Below are positions 52,401 through 64,000 of a stretch of 64,000 bases of DNA, in pieces; positions within the stretch are counted from its first letter, which is position 1, and every line of letters begins with the position of its first letter. The stretch comes from Cyclina sinensis (taxonomy: Eukaryota; Mollusca; Bivalvia; Venerida; Veneridae): contig JAAONU010000004.1 in assembly GCA_012932295.1 (NCBI GenBank), forward strand, positions 30,172,304-30,236,303. Direction: 5' to 3'. The position numbers were made by a program, and so were the translations under genes. The notes beneath the pieces are model-generated. The model did not search any database. It saw only the letters and a list, made by a program, of their open reading frames with translations, and was not told the origin of the DNA.

Positions 52401-55400
52401 TGTCACAAACTACTCCTCATGTTTCGACGTTGTGCACATCTTCCTTTATGCTTATACAGGGGGACATCATTTATGGCACTATAAGTTATGTGAATTTAAT
52501 GAGCATGTGACCTTATAGCATGTGCAGTTTAGTACGGGTGTAAACTTCATCCTCGCTAATGTTAAGCTAGAGTTCTCAGTACTCTCACACTAATATTCCG
52601 CTCTTAGATGATGTTAATTAGATGAGTGTGGACAGCTTTACTAAAATCTTGAACATCACCTCCACATGACTTATGTTTTCATTATCAATTTTGTTTTCAA
52701 AATGATTGCAGTTATACGACGACAAACATTATATTACCTTCATTACTCTTTGGGGGTCATGCAATTCACTGGAATCTGAAGATGAGTGGGAGTCCAGTTT
52801 CAGTGACGAAATGATCTGCAATCAAATAAAGAATTTTAGCCGAGGCTATTGTAGCTTTATCGTTTATTGTATGTGCGTCATACTGACCAACATGAAACTG
52901 CACTATAGTGTTTCATTATTCAATTTTGTTTTTAAATCTAGCACGTAAATGTTAATCTGATATTGCTTCAGTACTGCTATTTCAGTTTTTTAATAGTCAT
53001 TATATGTTCATTAGAGATCCGCAATTAATTTTTTCTTGGCAATGGTTTCAACGTAATATTTTTCCTAGTATGTTGCTAAAACTATACAAGATGCACAGCA
53101 ACGATCATGTGCGTGAACTGTAGTCTGTCTAAGGATGAACTCTGATATTATTCAAATCTTGCCAGTTTCATCTTTCATAAGCCTCTGTGAAATCTTTCTC
53201 CATCTCGCCATCAATCACGTCGAGTAGTTAAAGTAATTAAATCTCATATGTTTCTTTATTCAATTTATCATATTTTTGCTTTCATTCCTTTATGTGTTCT
53301 CATAGACTTTTAGACTTTTAACTTCATGCAGGCTTATCAACTGCCTAAGTCTATAAGGATATCATTTTATTATAAAAATAAATACCCCAGCTTGCGTTAT
53401 GTCATTGCCTGAAGCCAAGAGAAGCACGCTCTGGTCGACTGCCAAAAGGTTTACGAGAGACTGTGGGTCGCTGGTTATAGAAAGGCTGACATTTTCTCCC
53501 GGTTCAGCTGTACTTCTGTCGAATGATAAAGCAACCTGAAACATAGAATTTAAAATTTGAATAAATTCAATAAAGATTGATTGTTCGTAAATCAAAGTAA
53601 TTTCACAAAATTCAAGCTTTAAACCATGAACGATTCAAATACCTGTTAGTATATTATTTCAGCTCGTTGATTTCTATCTTATTAAAAGTAGTTTTTAAGT
53701 AATTATGATTTAAGACTTTTGAAGTTTTAACCGTTTATTCCATTTATTTCGTAATAAACAAAACATGAAGCCTAGAGTTATGTTTACCTTATTTCTAAAC
53801 TTCCGAGAATCCTCTCTTACATCGAAGTAAATAGCATCTGCATTCCACACGTCAGTGTTGAAATAGTAGACAATGATTTTACCATAGGGCTTCATTTTAT
53901 TTGTTACCGGAAATGATATTTGTAACGTACTAGACGCGTTGTTGTACAGATATCCAGACTGCACCATACGATCATTGGCGATCACCTGGGAAAAAATAAT
54001 TCAATGTAATGATTTTTGTTTTGTATCTAGTATGTATTTTTTTCTTTTAAGATACTTACAAACATTGCATGATGAGATATTCAGATTATTCAGAATATTA
54101 TATTTACTGCTGATGAAATCCTTTGTCAAGTTAAACAAAAAAATAGCAATAATAAGAATAAAGAGATACTTTAAAGACACTTTAACTAAATATGAAATAA
54201 CAACATTTTGTTTATCAAAATTTGAATGGATAGGTCGATCTCTTCAAAACGCCCAATAATTCATCTTCAACAATCTAAACGAATTTTAACTTTTACTAAA
54301 ATATAGCAGTTTTGTTTATTTATTTATTTATTTATTTGGAAAAAAGATTCAGACTTACAGAATAGAACATTGGAATATGACTGATTCCATCAGCCCTTTT
54401 GACATCAAAGACGGCATCTTTTCCAACCTGTACATGTATAATGAGACAGTTAATGATTGTCAAATTAAATATAAGTCTGAAGACCAACTAGACAAAACAC
54501 GTCAAATATAACGTTTAAACGGTTATTTGTTTGAAAACTAAATAAGAAAAAAAAAACAGATTTTATTATGCTGCTATTTTTCAAGGTAACCTGAAGTGTA
54601 ATGCAATATGACAAAGAAGAAGAAACCGTTACCACAATGGACGACGTGTTTTGTGATACTTGTATATTGCCGCTATCTAACAACCAGTATGGTTTGTTCA
54701 CATTCAGGGTATCTGTAAGACCTTGATAAAAAATCTACAAAAGAAAAACAGATATGATTACTGTATTTGATGTATTTTTTGTCATGTTCAAATTAAAATA
54801 ATGATTACATAATTCAGTAACTAGTTCACAAGTAAATATAACCTATAAGTGATATCGATGCGATTTATCAACCTCGTATACGAGCATATAAGTCTAGCAA
54901 GTTTACGCACGATTAATTACGCAGCGGTCAACTCGTATTTTGGCTCCATATTCGAGCCACTATGATACTTTATCATGTACCACATGACCTTATTCAAGCA
55001 AACGAAAAAAGGCGGCAAAACCCAGAACATTCCACTAGAGCTATCATAGAAAATAATAAATACCCCCACAATCCGCCTTATCAAACGATTGAGAGCAATA
55101 CGTAAAGTAACTAAAATACAGTGTTTGGTTGCACGATGACATTTCAAAGTTATTGATCAGAAATTATTGTCCTATTATAGTAACAGTGGTACAATTCACC
55201 AAACAACGCAATCTCAAGCGACAACTGAAAACAAGCTACCTACACATCATGTTTCTTTGCATTAGGACATTCCATCTTAAAACTGATGGATAACTTTTTT
55301 TTTCTATTTTCCTATGACAGTGACCTTGGCATTGAATACAAAGACCCCAAATGCAATCCTCAGAGACAGCTGTATACAAGCAAATTACATGCGAAGATCA

Positions 55401-58400
55401 TGTATTACATCAAGTCGAATTGACTTACTGATCAGAAACCATTTTCCTGTTTAAGTGACCTTTGCCTTGACTGTAAATATTTCAAACACAGTTACAATCG
55501 ACCACTGCATACATGCACTTAACCAGACCTAGTTGCCAGTAGCTTACATCTACAGAAATCTAAAAAATCAGTTTCTTTTATCCGGAAAATGTAGAGCACA
55601 ACAGACACATCGGCCGACCTATGTACTAAACTTCTTCTGTCACACACAAAAACACAACATAGATTGTACGGTATAATAATAACATGAACTGATCTTTCGT
55701 ACCTCTAGATGAAGGGAGGTTGCATTTACTGGTGGGTCTACCACAACTTCCAGAATACCGGTTGGTGGAGGGGCGAATGTTTGTTCGGCTAAATACTGAG
55801 CCCTGTATCTATGAGAGGATGAATCGTAAAATTTCACATAACTGACCAACCGAACGTCTTCTGTGCTAGATATTACAGGGTTTCCGTTGGCTTGGGTCAG
55901 AGTTACCTGAAATATTAACAATACTTGCGTTTATGTTAGATGATTCATGTAATGACGTCAATTGAAACAGTTTAGAAATTATAGGTAAGTTAATAACTTT
56001 AGCTAAATGAAATTCATCAGTCTTCACTATAAGTTATTTTGACTTACATGTCCAACATAGGGCAGTCCTGGTTTAAAGAAGGACATACTTGAAGAATGGT
56101 CGAAGTTTATTTTGTATGGCTCCTTGTAGAATAACACCTGTAAAATTGATTAAAAATGTTAAACACTTTAAAAAGTTATTTAAGTCAATACTAAAACATG
56201 TCAATGATGCTGATTTGACTAGTATCAAACAATACATAGTTTCTTATAATACTAGTATGCAAGAGATTCTGTTGAAATACATTTATCTTAAGAAAGGAAT
56301 GTTGCGACTGTGGATAATGCTGACTGGTTTCATTGTAATATAACATGATGAATACACACCTGGGCGGATGCTTTCCTAGTTATATTGTTGATACTCTCTG
56401 TAACCTCAGCTGTGATTTGAAGATGATATCCTGCCAATTTTTCCACAAGTGGTTGAAACGAGTTTGGATCAACTTCGTTAGTTATCCGGCTGAATGGAAC
56501 GGTAAATTTTGCTTCTCCGTTTATCTGGAATTTCATTATAGCATCATTTCTTTCCAACTCTTCTACCATACCAAATGCAAGTTCAATAGAGGTTTGTCTT
56601 TTTTATAACTCACCAAAAGCATGTGTCAAAATATGGCTTGAATAGCTCTAATGTCAGAACTAACAGCGTATTATTGTTTACAAAAAAAACGCACAAAATT
56701 TAGTATACGGGAGGGTAAAGCATGCAATCATGTGTTTATAAATACCTTTATCATATGGCATTCATCATATTTTTACACAAATGATGGTAACTTACATCAA
56801 AGGCAGCTTCTACCATAACTTCATCACCATGATATTTCCATGGACTATTACGATAATCGATATCAGCGAACAATTTCACAGTTCCGATAACAGGCTTTCC
56901 GTACGTGTACCTGTAATATGATAATGATATCACAAAATATACTTGTAAGATATGTAATATTCATTGTACGATATTAACCTGTGTTTTTTTTTTCATGTAT
57001 AGACGACGAACTGTATGCTGCTTCAAATGTACGTATACATAGACATGTTTGATTAAGTTCGTCTTCTTCAAATCAAAAAGAAAGAAGAAAAGAAAAAAAA
57101 ACGCATGTTTGTTCAACTCTAAATACTTTTAAATACATGAAACAATGCTTTCAAAATATGCTACTTATTCAAATGATTCATGTTTATCCAATGCGGACAT
57201 GGATGAGTATTCAATGTCGAAATCGATATTTAGTTAGTCATTCTTACTTTGCCCTGACAGTACCATGCATCTCTTTATCTGAAGTAACGACGAAAGGAGG
57301 CAGCTCTACACTCACTTGAAATTTCGGTAATACTGGAAAATAAAAGCAGACAATAAACTGTTCTCTTACATACAAATCACATATCATTGATCTAAATACA
57401 ACAACATCGTCTTCCAGTACCGTCCTAAGTACAGCCACAAAAATAATTATGGAAACATTTAAAGCTTTATTCCACAGCTCTTAAATTAATGTCGAATATT
57501 ATTCTTAGCTCTTAAATTTTCGCCTTAAATTGTTATCAAGCTTTTCCTTGTATTGAAAACAAAACTGTTTTGTTGATATCATGTAAGTAAAACGTCCAGT
57601 TGTTTTCGAATCGTTTGTCTCATGTAATCAAGAACTCCAGCCATTCAGCACACACACAGTAAAAAAATTCCCTATATTGCATTTATTGTTCTGGATAAAA
57701 AACGGATGTAGTAATTGATATTAGAACTACTTTCTCTCAACAAGTTACTCTCAGCCAATACACACTGGATTTTTTGTCAAAAACTGGTCCAGTTACGTCA
57801 GAATTATTTTTTATCTAGTTTATGACTTCTGGTATCAGTATATCATTCCTAATACAGATATAACACGATATTTACTAAGGTTAAACTGTATGGCATAATT
57901 TTTACTTTCATAACATCTAGGTTGAAGTTTCTTTCAAACGCACGAGCAAAACAAAACTGGCAGAAACAAAAAAAGATATTTACCATATTTGTCCACAGTA
58001 AAAAACTTCTCTTCATATGCCTGAAAAAATAACACGCCGAATATTAAGTGTTGGCCTAAAAGAAGATTGGTTAGGATGCTTGCTTTAGGTTTAATATATC
58101 TCCCAGGTTCAAAAGGGGTAGATATTTGTTGCAGCTATTTGTTTTTTAATCTTCAAAAATATGGTTTGCGCTGTCAGAAGCGATTTGTTCATTTTATTTT
58201 TATTTATGGTCACTGTATCAAGTGCGATGTCTAAGTTGGGAAAAAGTACAACTTGTATCAGTTCAAGATAAATCAATTTAAATCTAATGATTCATGAAAT
58301 ATATCGCTATATTAAAATAACGATTAAGTTTGCAGTAAAAGCATACAACCTGTTTTCTTTATTTTCTTTTTTTTAAAATTCAACATAAACCAACCGATAT

Positions 58401-60936
58401 TTGAAGCGAATTATTTATCTAAAAATGGTCTTTTATGTTTTCAATGCAAGCTTATAAAAGCAATCTCTTCTCGAAATTATCGAGTTAGCTGAATTTATTT
58501 ACTTTTACAATAAAGCAGCATGTTTGAAAATATGAAGACTGTCAAATTGTGAGAAATTTACATCTACCAGCATCTACCAACCGTTTCTTTATCTGTTCTG
58601 ACAGTAATCTTCCACTTTCCAAGAACAGGTTCTGTGTCCATTATGAGAAAATCTTCAACCACACCAAACTGAGACTCAGATACATTGATCATTTTTTTCA
58701 TCTGGTTGCCCTTCGGATCCTAAAGTTGAAATGATTTTATAATGTGTGGGAATTACTTCTGTTATATTTGTTTTGGGGCAAATACGTCGTCTGTTTAAGA
58801 CAAAGGAATGAAAATACGGAAACCCCGTTTGGACCCAAAGCATAAAAATATAAATGCAGTATGCCATTTTAACTGCGAACGAATACTTTTACTATATAAG
58901 AGGAATCTACCAAGTAGATGCAGACATTTCATTTTTATCAATCAAATTATTGAACTATTGTTTTGATACTTTACTTTTCAATAAGAAGCCCAAGCTTTTT
59001 TGGCCACTGCGAAATGAACGGTCTTTGCAAGAGGTATTTAGCATAGTAACATGTTGCTAGCGAAAACATTATGTTACGTTTTTCATAAATATTTTACTAA
59101 GGTCACAAATTTTTCATTTTACTTTCTTACATTGCTATTAAGAATAACTTTTTCTGGTATTGCTATTTACAATAGTTGTTTGTTATCATCAGTTTAATTA
59201 GGTACTAAGAGTTGTTTGGTTTTATTCTTTAAGTAAAAACACCGCTTCAACCTAATCATTTCAGACATTCCAAACAAAATTAATGGCTCAATTACTACTT
59301 CACTGAAACTTCGATATCTACTTAGTAGTTGTTTTTTTTAAATTAACATGTGCAGTCTTGAATCTCAAAAAATATGCATATGCATCATATATAAATAAGG
59401 ACGTTTTATGAAATACAACAAAAACAACAAAAATAATCCTACATCCCGTGTACTTTTAAAGATGTTATGTTTATCTAAATGCTGACCAGTAAGAAAATAA
59501 GGAATGTATATTAAAAATCTGAATGAAGTTGTGTCAAAACTGACACTTCAAAATATGACTGACATTAACTTACATAGATGGAAATATTGAAGTCTCCTGT
59601 ATAAACCATCATGTCGGAAGAAATTCCGAACGCTCGGAAACGAACTGTAAAAATAAACATATCAACAAACATCAGTTCTATGAAATCGCTACAAAATAAT
59701 TCAATAATTTCAACTATTATCGTTATAAACTTAAATTAAATTAAATTTAAAAAGTATATCATATTTATTTCATGTGATCACCGACGAAAACGTTTATTTC
59801 TTAGTAATAGATTTTATTATTTGTTTTCACGAGTCAAAAAAAAACAAAAACAAAAACGAGAGAATTTTACCCGTTTGTCCTGGCTTATATATGCCCTTGT
59901 CCGTCTGAATATGGATTGCAAACTTTTTTGGCATCGATCCCGAATCATGGTGTATAATACCATGTTCTTGGAAGAACACTCCACTCAACCCGTTGATAAG
60001 TAAAGTGTATGAATATGGATTGTCCTCAAGATCGGGAACCTGGCGTAAACATTAACTGAATTACGTTGAATAAAAATTACCGAATAGAAGTAAATGTTCT
60101 GAAAGTCATTTTTTAAGCACTGGTATTATTTGTTTGACGAGTAAAAACACTAAAATCACTGAGAGTAAAAAAGTTGATTTTAGCGAATTTTTATTTTATG
60201 ACCAAATCTATATAAGAAAAAGTTTCTTCATGTATTATATATATATATATTATCTCCGGTTTTATCTTAGCCAAGATATACAGTTTTATTTTTCTTTTGT
60301 CATTTAGATACTGCTTCTAATATTCTATAATGTTTAAAACAAACATGAAAAACAAAATAGAAAAAAATACAGAAAAAATAAAAAAAAATATTTAAGAAAG
60401 TATGTAATACATAATTGTTACACGATACATCCCCTAAGTGAATCATACCTGCAGCTGCAAAATTTCCGATTTGCCTGAAATAAAAAAAAAAGGAATTGCT
60501 AATGTTCAACATGATGTATTGCTAAAACGCAAATCCAGTCTATAATTTTATTTGCCTTTTCTGTTTTTAAGGTTTTTAACGTGTACAAAAAAAATCGCAA
60601 TGGTAAGCAAAAACGGTATTTCTTACATTTCTTAGGTTTTGGATGCTTATAAATAGTGACCTTTCTTGAATGCGTAAATAATTGAGAAAGAAATAACATG
60701 AAGTCTGTTACCTTCCTTAAATGTATGTGTGAGAGTTGCCTCACGATGGTGGTCGTCGCGTATCAGATCGACTTGGACTTCTACATCATCACCCGAAGTA
60801 TTGTAGAAGTTAAATGTCAAAGGTAGAGGCGCGCCAGGAGTGTACTTGTCCGATATAACAATCCAGTGGGTTCTATAAATTTAAACGAAATGGAAACAAA
60901 ATAAGAATAGAGTAAGTAAGTAAAATGTGTTTTCTC

Positions 60937-60979
<43 letters not shown>

Positions 60980-61497
60980 TCGAGGGGATGGCGTTCGGGG
61001 GGGGGGGGGGGGGCTTGAACTAAAATTGTCTCTTATTATATCAGTCTAACACTCTAAATTTACATTAGTCGAAAAATTGATATCGGCTTTGCAAACAGTT
61101 GACGAATATAACTCATCCCATTCTGTGATATTACAGTACTTCTGACTTCTTTTGTGTCGTCTTGACACTGTATATTCATGTTCACTATTGCTATACATTC
61201 AACGTACAAACCCTGTGGAGCAGGGCGGGGACACTTGAACTAATAGTGCTACTACCCATTCCACTCTAACATTTTATTATTGGAAAACTGTTATTAGGTT
61301 TACAAAGTATTGATTCATGGTAATACATCACACTTTGTGATATCAGGAGGTTTTCTGTAGGTTCGAGTGTTTTCTTGCCTGACATTGTATAATTCTTTAT
61401 TTTTGTTATTGTCATACATTTAACATACAAACCCTGTGGAAGCTGTAACTGATACACAGACAGCCGTGATAAGGCCAATAAGAGCCAAACTCTGCAT
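40534..61497 (-). CDS. TEP: thioester-containing protein (CD109/TEP type), copy B, complete
   Basis: Tandem paralogue of copy A with 38 coding exons (plus coordinates, 5' to 3'): 61433-61497, 60712-60872, 60449-60474, 59871-60039, 59574-59644, 58582-58719, 57984-58020, 57248-57332, 56796-56910, 56360-56524, 56048-56137, 55703-55906, 54591-54734, 54359-54427, 53788-53985, 53386-53535, 52738-52815, 52102-52252, 51790-51825, 50466-50507, 49401-49469, 49166-49244, 48689-48806, 47996-48109, 47727-47828, 47113-47368, 46735-46911, 46259-46340, 45854-46010, 45563-45640, 44920-45106, 43708-43913, 43280-43426, 42949-43044, 42492-42601, 41504-41663, 40890-41001, 40534-40619. The total is 4530 bases (1509 residues if all cassettes are included). 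The ATG at 61497 opens a signal peptide, MQSLALIGLITAVCVSVTAS. Later motifs are [37 protein letters not shown] and a C-terminal YCDICSTCGCP. The frame is intact throughout. The donor of exon 6 (acg|gttggt) is the weakest border. Confidence 0.9.
42612..42745. repeat. 31-bp tandem repeat beside a TEP-B exon
   Basis: About four copies of a unit containing gaacattatgcacggagacc and ctacgaaaaaga start within 15 bases of the acceptor of exon 42492-42601. The last two full copies are identical, so the array is recent. It replaces the usual polypyrimidine and branch-point neighbourhood of that exon. Confidence 0.85.
43708..46911 (-). other. TEP-B thioester domain
   Basis: Exon 46735-46911 encodes [13 protein letters not shown], with the thioester Cys at about residue 998 in the full-length model. 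Exon 45854-46010 has [12 protein letters not shown] and ends GSVHSMSLR before GG in the next exon. The position that is His in C3 and CD109 is Ser here, again with a His one residue earlier. Exon 43708-43913 has [11 protein letters not shown] and PILQWLVSQRNSRG. All six exons have the same lengths as in copy A. Confidence 0.85.
49166..52815 (-). other. TEP-B bait-like region with three phase 1-1 mini-cassettes
   Basis: After exon 17 (52738-52815), exon 18 has two usable donors. The long form ends at 52102. The short form ends at 52165 (gga g|gtacgt). Both leave phase 1. Then come cassettes at 51790-51825 (GYYPGLVPTSAP), 50466-50507 (GYTYAPNKIPTPVP) and 49401-49469 (GATYSPGIYPTYLPG and 8 more residues). 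Each starts by completing a Gly codon and ends with one base of the next. Exon 49166-49244 then restarts the conserved part with [15 protein letters not shown]. All cassettes have proper AG and GT borders. They are rich in Pro, Tyr and Gly and share a G.Y.P pattern, suggesting origin by exon duplication. Confidence 0.75.
55150..55600. repeat. degenerate tandem repeat in TEP-B intron 12
   Basis: Diverged copies of ctgatcagaaaccattttcc followed by tgtttaagtgacctttgcc start near 55152, 55280, 55428 and possibly 55563, so the period is about 130-150 bp. The gtgacctt word echoes the aggtcac word of the repeat in TEP-A intron 6, on the opposite strand. It is non-coding. Confidence 0.5.
60939..61013. 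repeat. (GT)n microsatellite and a 17-base G run
   Basis: A GT tract at 60939-60973 is followed by an uninterrupted run of 17 G at 60997-61013. Both lie in the first coding intron of TEP-B, about 70 bases upstream (minus strand) of the exon 2 acceptor. Confidence 0.92.
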
Positions 61498-62137
61498 AGC
61501 TCTGAGTTTTCTTCACTTTTCAAAACGTGTTTCTCCTTTCTGCAAAAGAATGATGATTTTTCATGAAGAATAAATCAGATGTGACATGTCATTTTCTTTG
61601 TTTAATGATGGTATACCTACTTCCGCCGATTCTCATTTTAGAAATAGTTCGGTGTTTCTTTTGACGTCAACTTTAACACGTTTGCCACGAAATATCAGTT
61701 CAGTGGTAATTTTTATTGACATATCTTATAACTGAAATTTATAAGGTTTAATCAAAACTTTCTTCGTAGAATCAGACGTAAAGTACACATAGGTCTTAAT
61801 CCTGTGTAACATGAGACAGATTTATTTAAAGCCATCAATATGATAAGATTTGCTCACATTGTTGACAGTCATAAACATGATGTCATTACACTGATAAACA
61901 TGGCAAATTCAGTGTTTAAAACTAGAAACACGCTCCGTCGGCCTTAACAGTACCCCACTTCGAAAGCAAGTCAATGTTAAAATTTATTGGCTGCTAACTT
62001 AGGATTTGTTCTGTTCTTTTAATCTTTTAACCGCTGTTTAAGTGCTGTATTTTCTTAAGAAGATCCGATTGAAATTAAATATATTTTCTTAACTCATTTG
62101 TTCCTTGCCTTGAAATCCTACAAAATACGACACTTAC

Positions 62138-62290
62138 CAGAAGATTGATTCCTAGAACTTACATTTGCACAAATATGCACAAACGACCCACTTTTGATTA
62201 AATGCACTGTTTACTTCCGTTTAGTTCAGAGAGATAATTTTTCAGATTTGCAGAGTACACCTTCATTTTATCGTATTGTAAAGTGCTGAG
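62138..62290 (-). promoter_or_regulatory. candidate TEP-B 5' UTR exon
   Basis: A consensus donor, ttctg|gtaagtg, has its border at 62138. A matching acceptor, ttttgcag, lies at about 61541, upstream of the ATG at 61497. The untranslated exon would run from 62138 to some point below about 62290. No convincing TATA box is seen; gataaaat near 62272 is the best candidate. Confidence 0.4.
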
Positions 62291-62468
62291 TCGTATTATT
62301 TCAAAATGTCTGTATCCATAAACGTCTTATCTTTAGGAATATGCCAATCACTTTATTCTCAACGACCTTCAAAATTTGAAAGAAAACTCACAAGGTAATT
62401 TTTATGAAACTAAAATCACATTAGTTTTAATTTCCATTATCCGATCACTATAGTTTTCCTTGTATTGA

Positions 62469-62469
<1 letters not shown>

Positions 62470-62510
<41 letters not shown>
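62470..62510. repeat. 41-base A run
   Basis: An uninterrupted run of 41 A on the plus strand. It could be a simple repeat or the tail of a retroposed element. No retroposon body is recognisable immediately 5' of it. Confidence 0.9.
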
Positions 62511-62512
<2 letters not shown>

Positions 62513-64000
62513 TGGATTAAAAATTCCAAATAACAGAACTTTGCGTGTGTCAGTTAGGTTTAAATCAAACGTTTTTTAGTCTTTGCTTATTAAACATTGT
62601 ATATAATGTGTATCTCATACAGGTAAAAGCAAGTTCTAGCACACACATTTAATTAAAAGACTAGATTATTATATTTTAAAACAACACTAGCTTTTAATAC
62701 TACGAACTCAGGTTAAATTCAGTCTAAAACTTTACATCAGAAATAAAAGAAAAATCAGTTTAAGACATATAAAAAAGGATTTCAACAACTGTACTTGATT
62801 AAAAAGTTAGTCGTGTACTTGTTAAAGAAACTGCAAGGTTCATTTTCCATAATAGTTTAGAAAAAGATGAGTTTTCAGATGTTTTTTCTTTAAACTGTTA
62901 AAAGACTGAGCGCTTTGGATTGAGCTAGGGAGATTATTCCATAAGCTCAGAACAGCATGCCTAAAGCTTCGGTTACCAAATGTAACAGTTCAGCACCACT
63001 AATGCCAGTGTATTACTGGAACGAAGACCTCAACAACTCATTAATGTACACAGGACACTTACCATAGAGTGCTTAGGATGTATAGACAAGAATTTTGTAA
63101 CTAATCCGTTGACAAGGCAAGATTAACTTAAAAAAAAGAATAAAACATATCGGCAGATAGGTTGTTCTAAAATTCTACAACAATACTAATAAAAGTGAAA
63201 TTTAAACAAAATATTATATTGAATCAAACTGATGTTTTAGGAAAATTGTGTTAGTACTAGAACTAGAACTGCGTTTCTATATTACAGTGTTTATATCTAT
63301 CTACATTACGCAAATGAAAATCGATGAAATAACTAAAAATACAGTCCTGCTATTAATGGTTTCATTAAAAAAAAGTTGTTACTTACATTAAACTTGGTAC
63401 AGTCAAATTTTTAAATTACTAACAATGTAACAGTGAAGCGTCTACTTATATACAGAAATGAACCTACTAACTACTTGTTAAACGGCAGACTGACCTATCT
63501 CCTAATAGATCTATAGGGACATACCTTAGTCTTTATAGCTCCGTCTTATCTCTTCATATTGGTTTGTCTTGGCGTTATCCTGGTTCATTCAGGGATTGTT
63601 TAAGGACATACCTTATCACTTATCAAAGTCTAGATAAAATGCACACCTGAATCTTTTGTTTTTTAAAATCATCAGGGCTTACTTATTAAATCTACTGTCA
63701 AATCATAAACAATATTGCAATAAGGAAACGCACTGAAAAAAGACAATTGAACAGTAAACTAATCGGTCTATTAACTCTCGTCATTAATGTTTTAGTTCAA
63801 GATATCTGTCATCTTGTCAAGGAATATCTAGATACAAAAGAACTTATATACTCAACGTCAACGAAAAGTTACCACTCTAGATACCCTAGTTTCATACATA
63901 CTTCGTTCTTCTTAAACTGAACATAGGTGTGTTGTTTGTTGTTTTAGCAGTCTTACTGTTTTCTTGCAAAAAAGATAAATTTATACAAGCTGAACATAAT
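62511..64000. other. upstream flank of TEP-B, no gene seen
   Basis: I see no exon of known type. A slightly GC-richer stretch at about 62900-63010 (gagctagggagattattcca, then gcatgcctaaagcttc) looks like part of a dispersed repeat but I cannot name it. Two related words, gggacataccttagtcttta (63518) and aggacataccttatcactta (63602), are a short direct repeat. Confidence 0.4.

Larger units (their letters stand above)
53386..61497 (-). other. TEP-B exons 1-16: signal peptide and N-terminal macroglobulin domains
   Basis: Exons pair one to one with copy A exons 1-16, with the same phases. Lengths differ at only five: exon 1 (65 against 68 bases), exon 6 (138 against 135), exon 7 (37 against 40), exon 13 (144 against 165) and exon 15 (198 against 186). 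Landmarks are [42 protein letters not shown] and [18 protein letters not shown]. The first half is therefore an ordinary TEP half, predicted to be secreted. Confidence 0.85.

Overview
The window is AT-rich animal DNA with short exons, GT-AG introns of roughly 0.1 to 2.7 kb, and many minisatellites. The proteins (a GABA-B-type class C receptor and two secreted thioester proteins of the CD109/TEP branch) and the degenerate intronic tandem repeats suggest a mollusc, most likely a bivalve. That taxonomic call is inference; no species is claimed.

Layout. (1) 1-5794, plus strand: the 3' part of a metabotropic GABA-B-like receptor gene, seven exons covering TM2 to TM7 and the cytoplasmic tail. Its 5' end lies outside the window. 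(2) 5795-8048: 3' flank and convergent intergenic DNA. (3) 8049-32832, minus strand: a complete thioester-containing protein gene, called TEP-A here, reconstructed as 36 coding exons and 1492 codons plus stop. (4) 32833-40533: about 7.7 kb intergenic, with a TATA-like promoter candidate for TEP-A, a twice-repeated 40-bp element and a 39-bp minisatellite. (5) 40534-61497, minus strand: a second complete paralogue, TEP-B, 38 coding exons and 1509 codons plus stop. (6) 61498-64000: upstream region of TEP-B with a likely 5' UTR exon.

The two TEP genes are a head-to-tail tandem duplication. Almost every exon has a partner with the same phase and nearly always the same length. Both have a signal peptide, macroglobulin domains, a bait-like region, an intact GCGEQ thioester motif, a C-terminal receptor-binding-type domain and a four-cysteine C-terminus. 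I built both models exon by exon from splice sites and reading frame. Both sum to exact multiples of three with no internal stop.

The most interesting signal is in the bait region between the two halves of each TEP. There the genes stop matching. TEP-A has one 43-codon cassette exon (17137-17265). TEP-B has three tiny proline-rich cassettes (12, 14 and 23 codons) spread over about 2.8 kb, plus an upstream exon with two possible donors. Every cassette is phase 1-1, so any combination keeps the frame. This looks like a splice-diversified immune bait region. TEP-A also carries two tandemly duplicated splice donors (after exons 4 and 6) whose use would add 28 or 18 in-frame residues.
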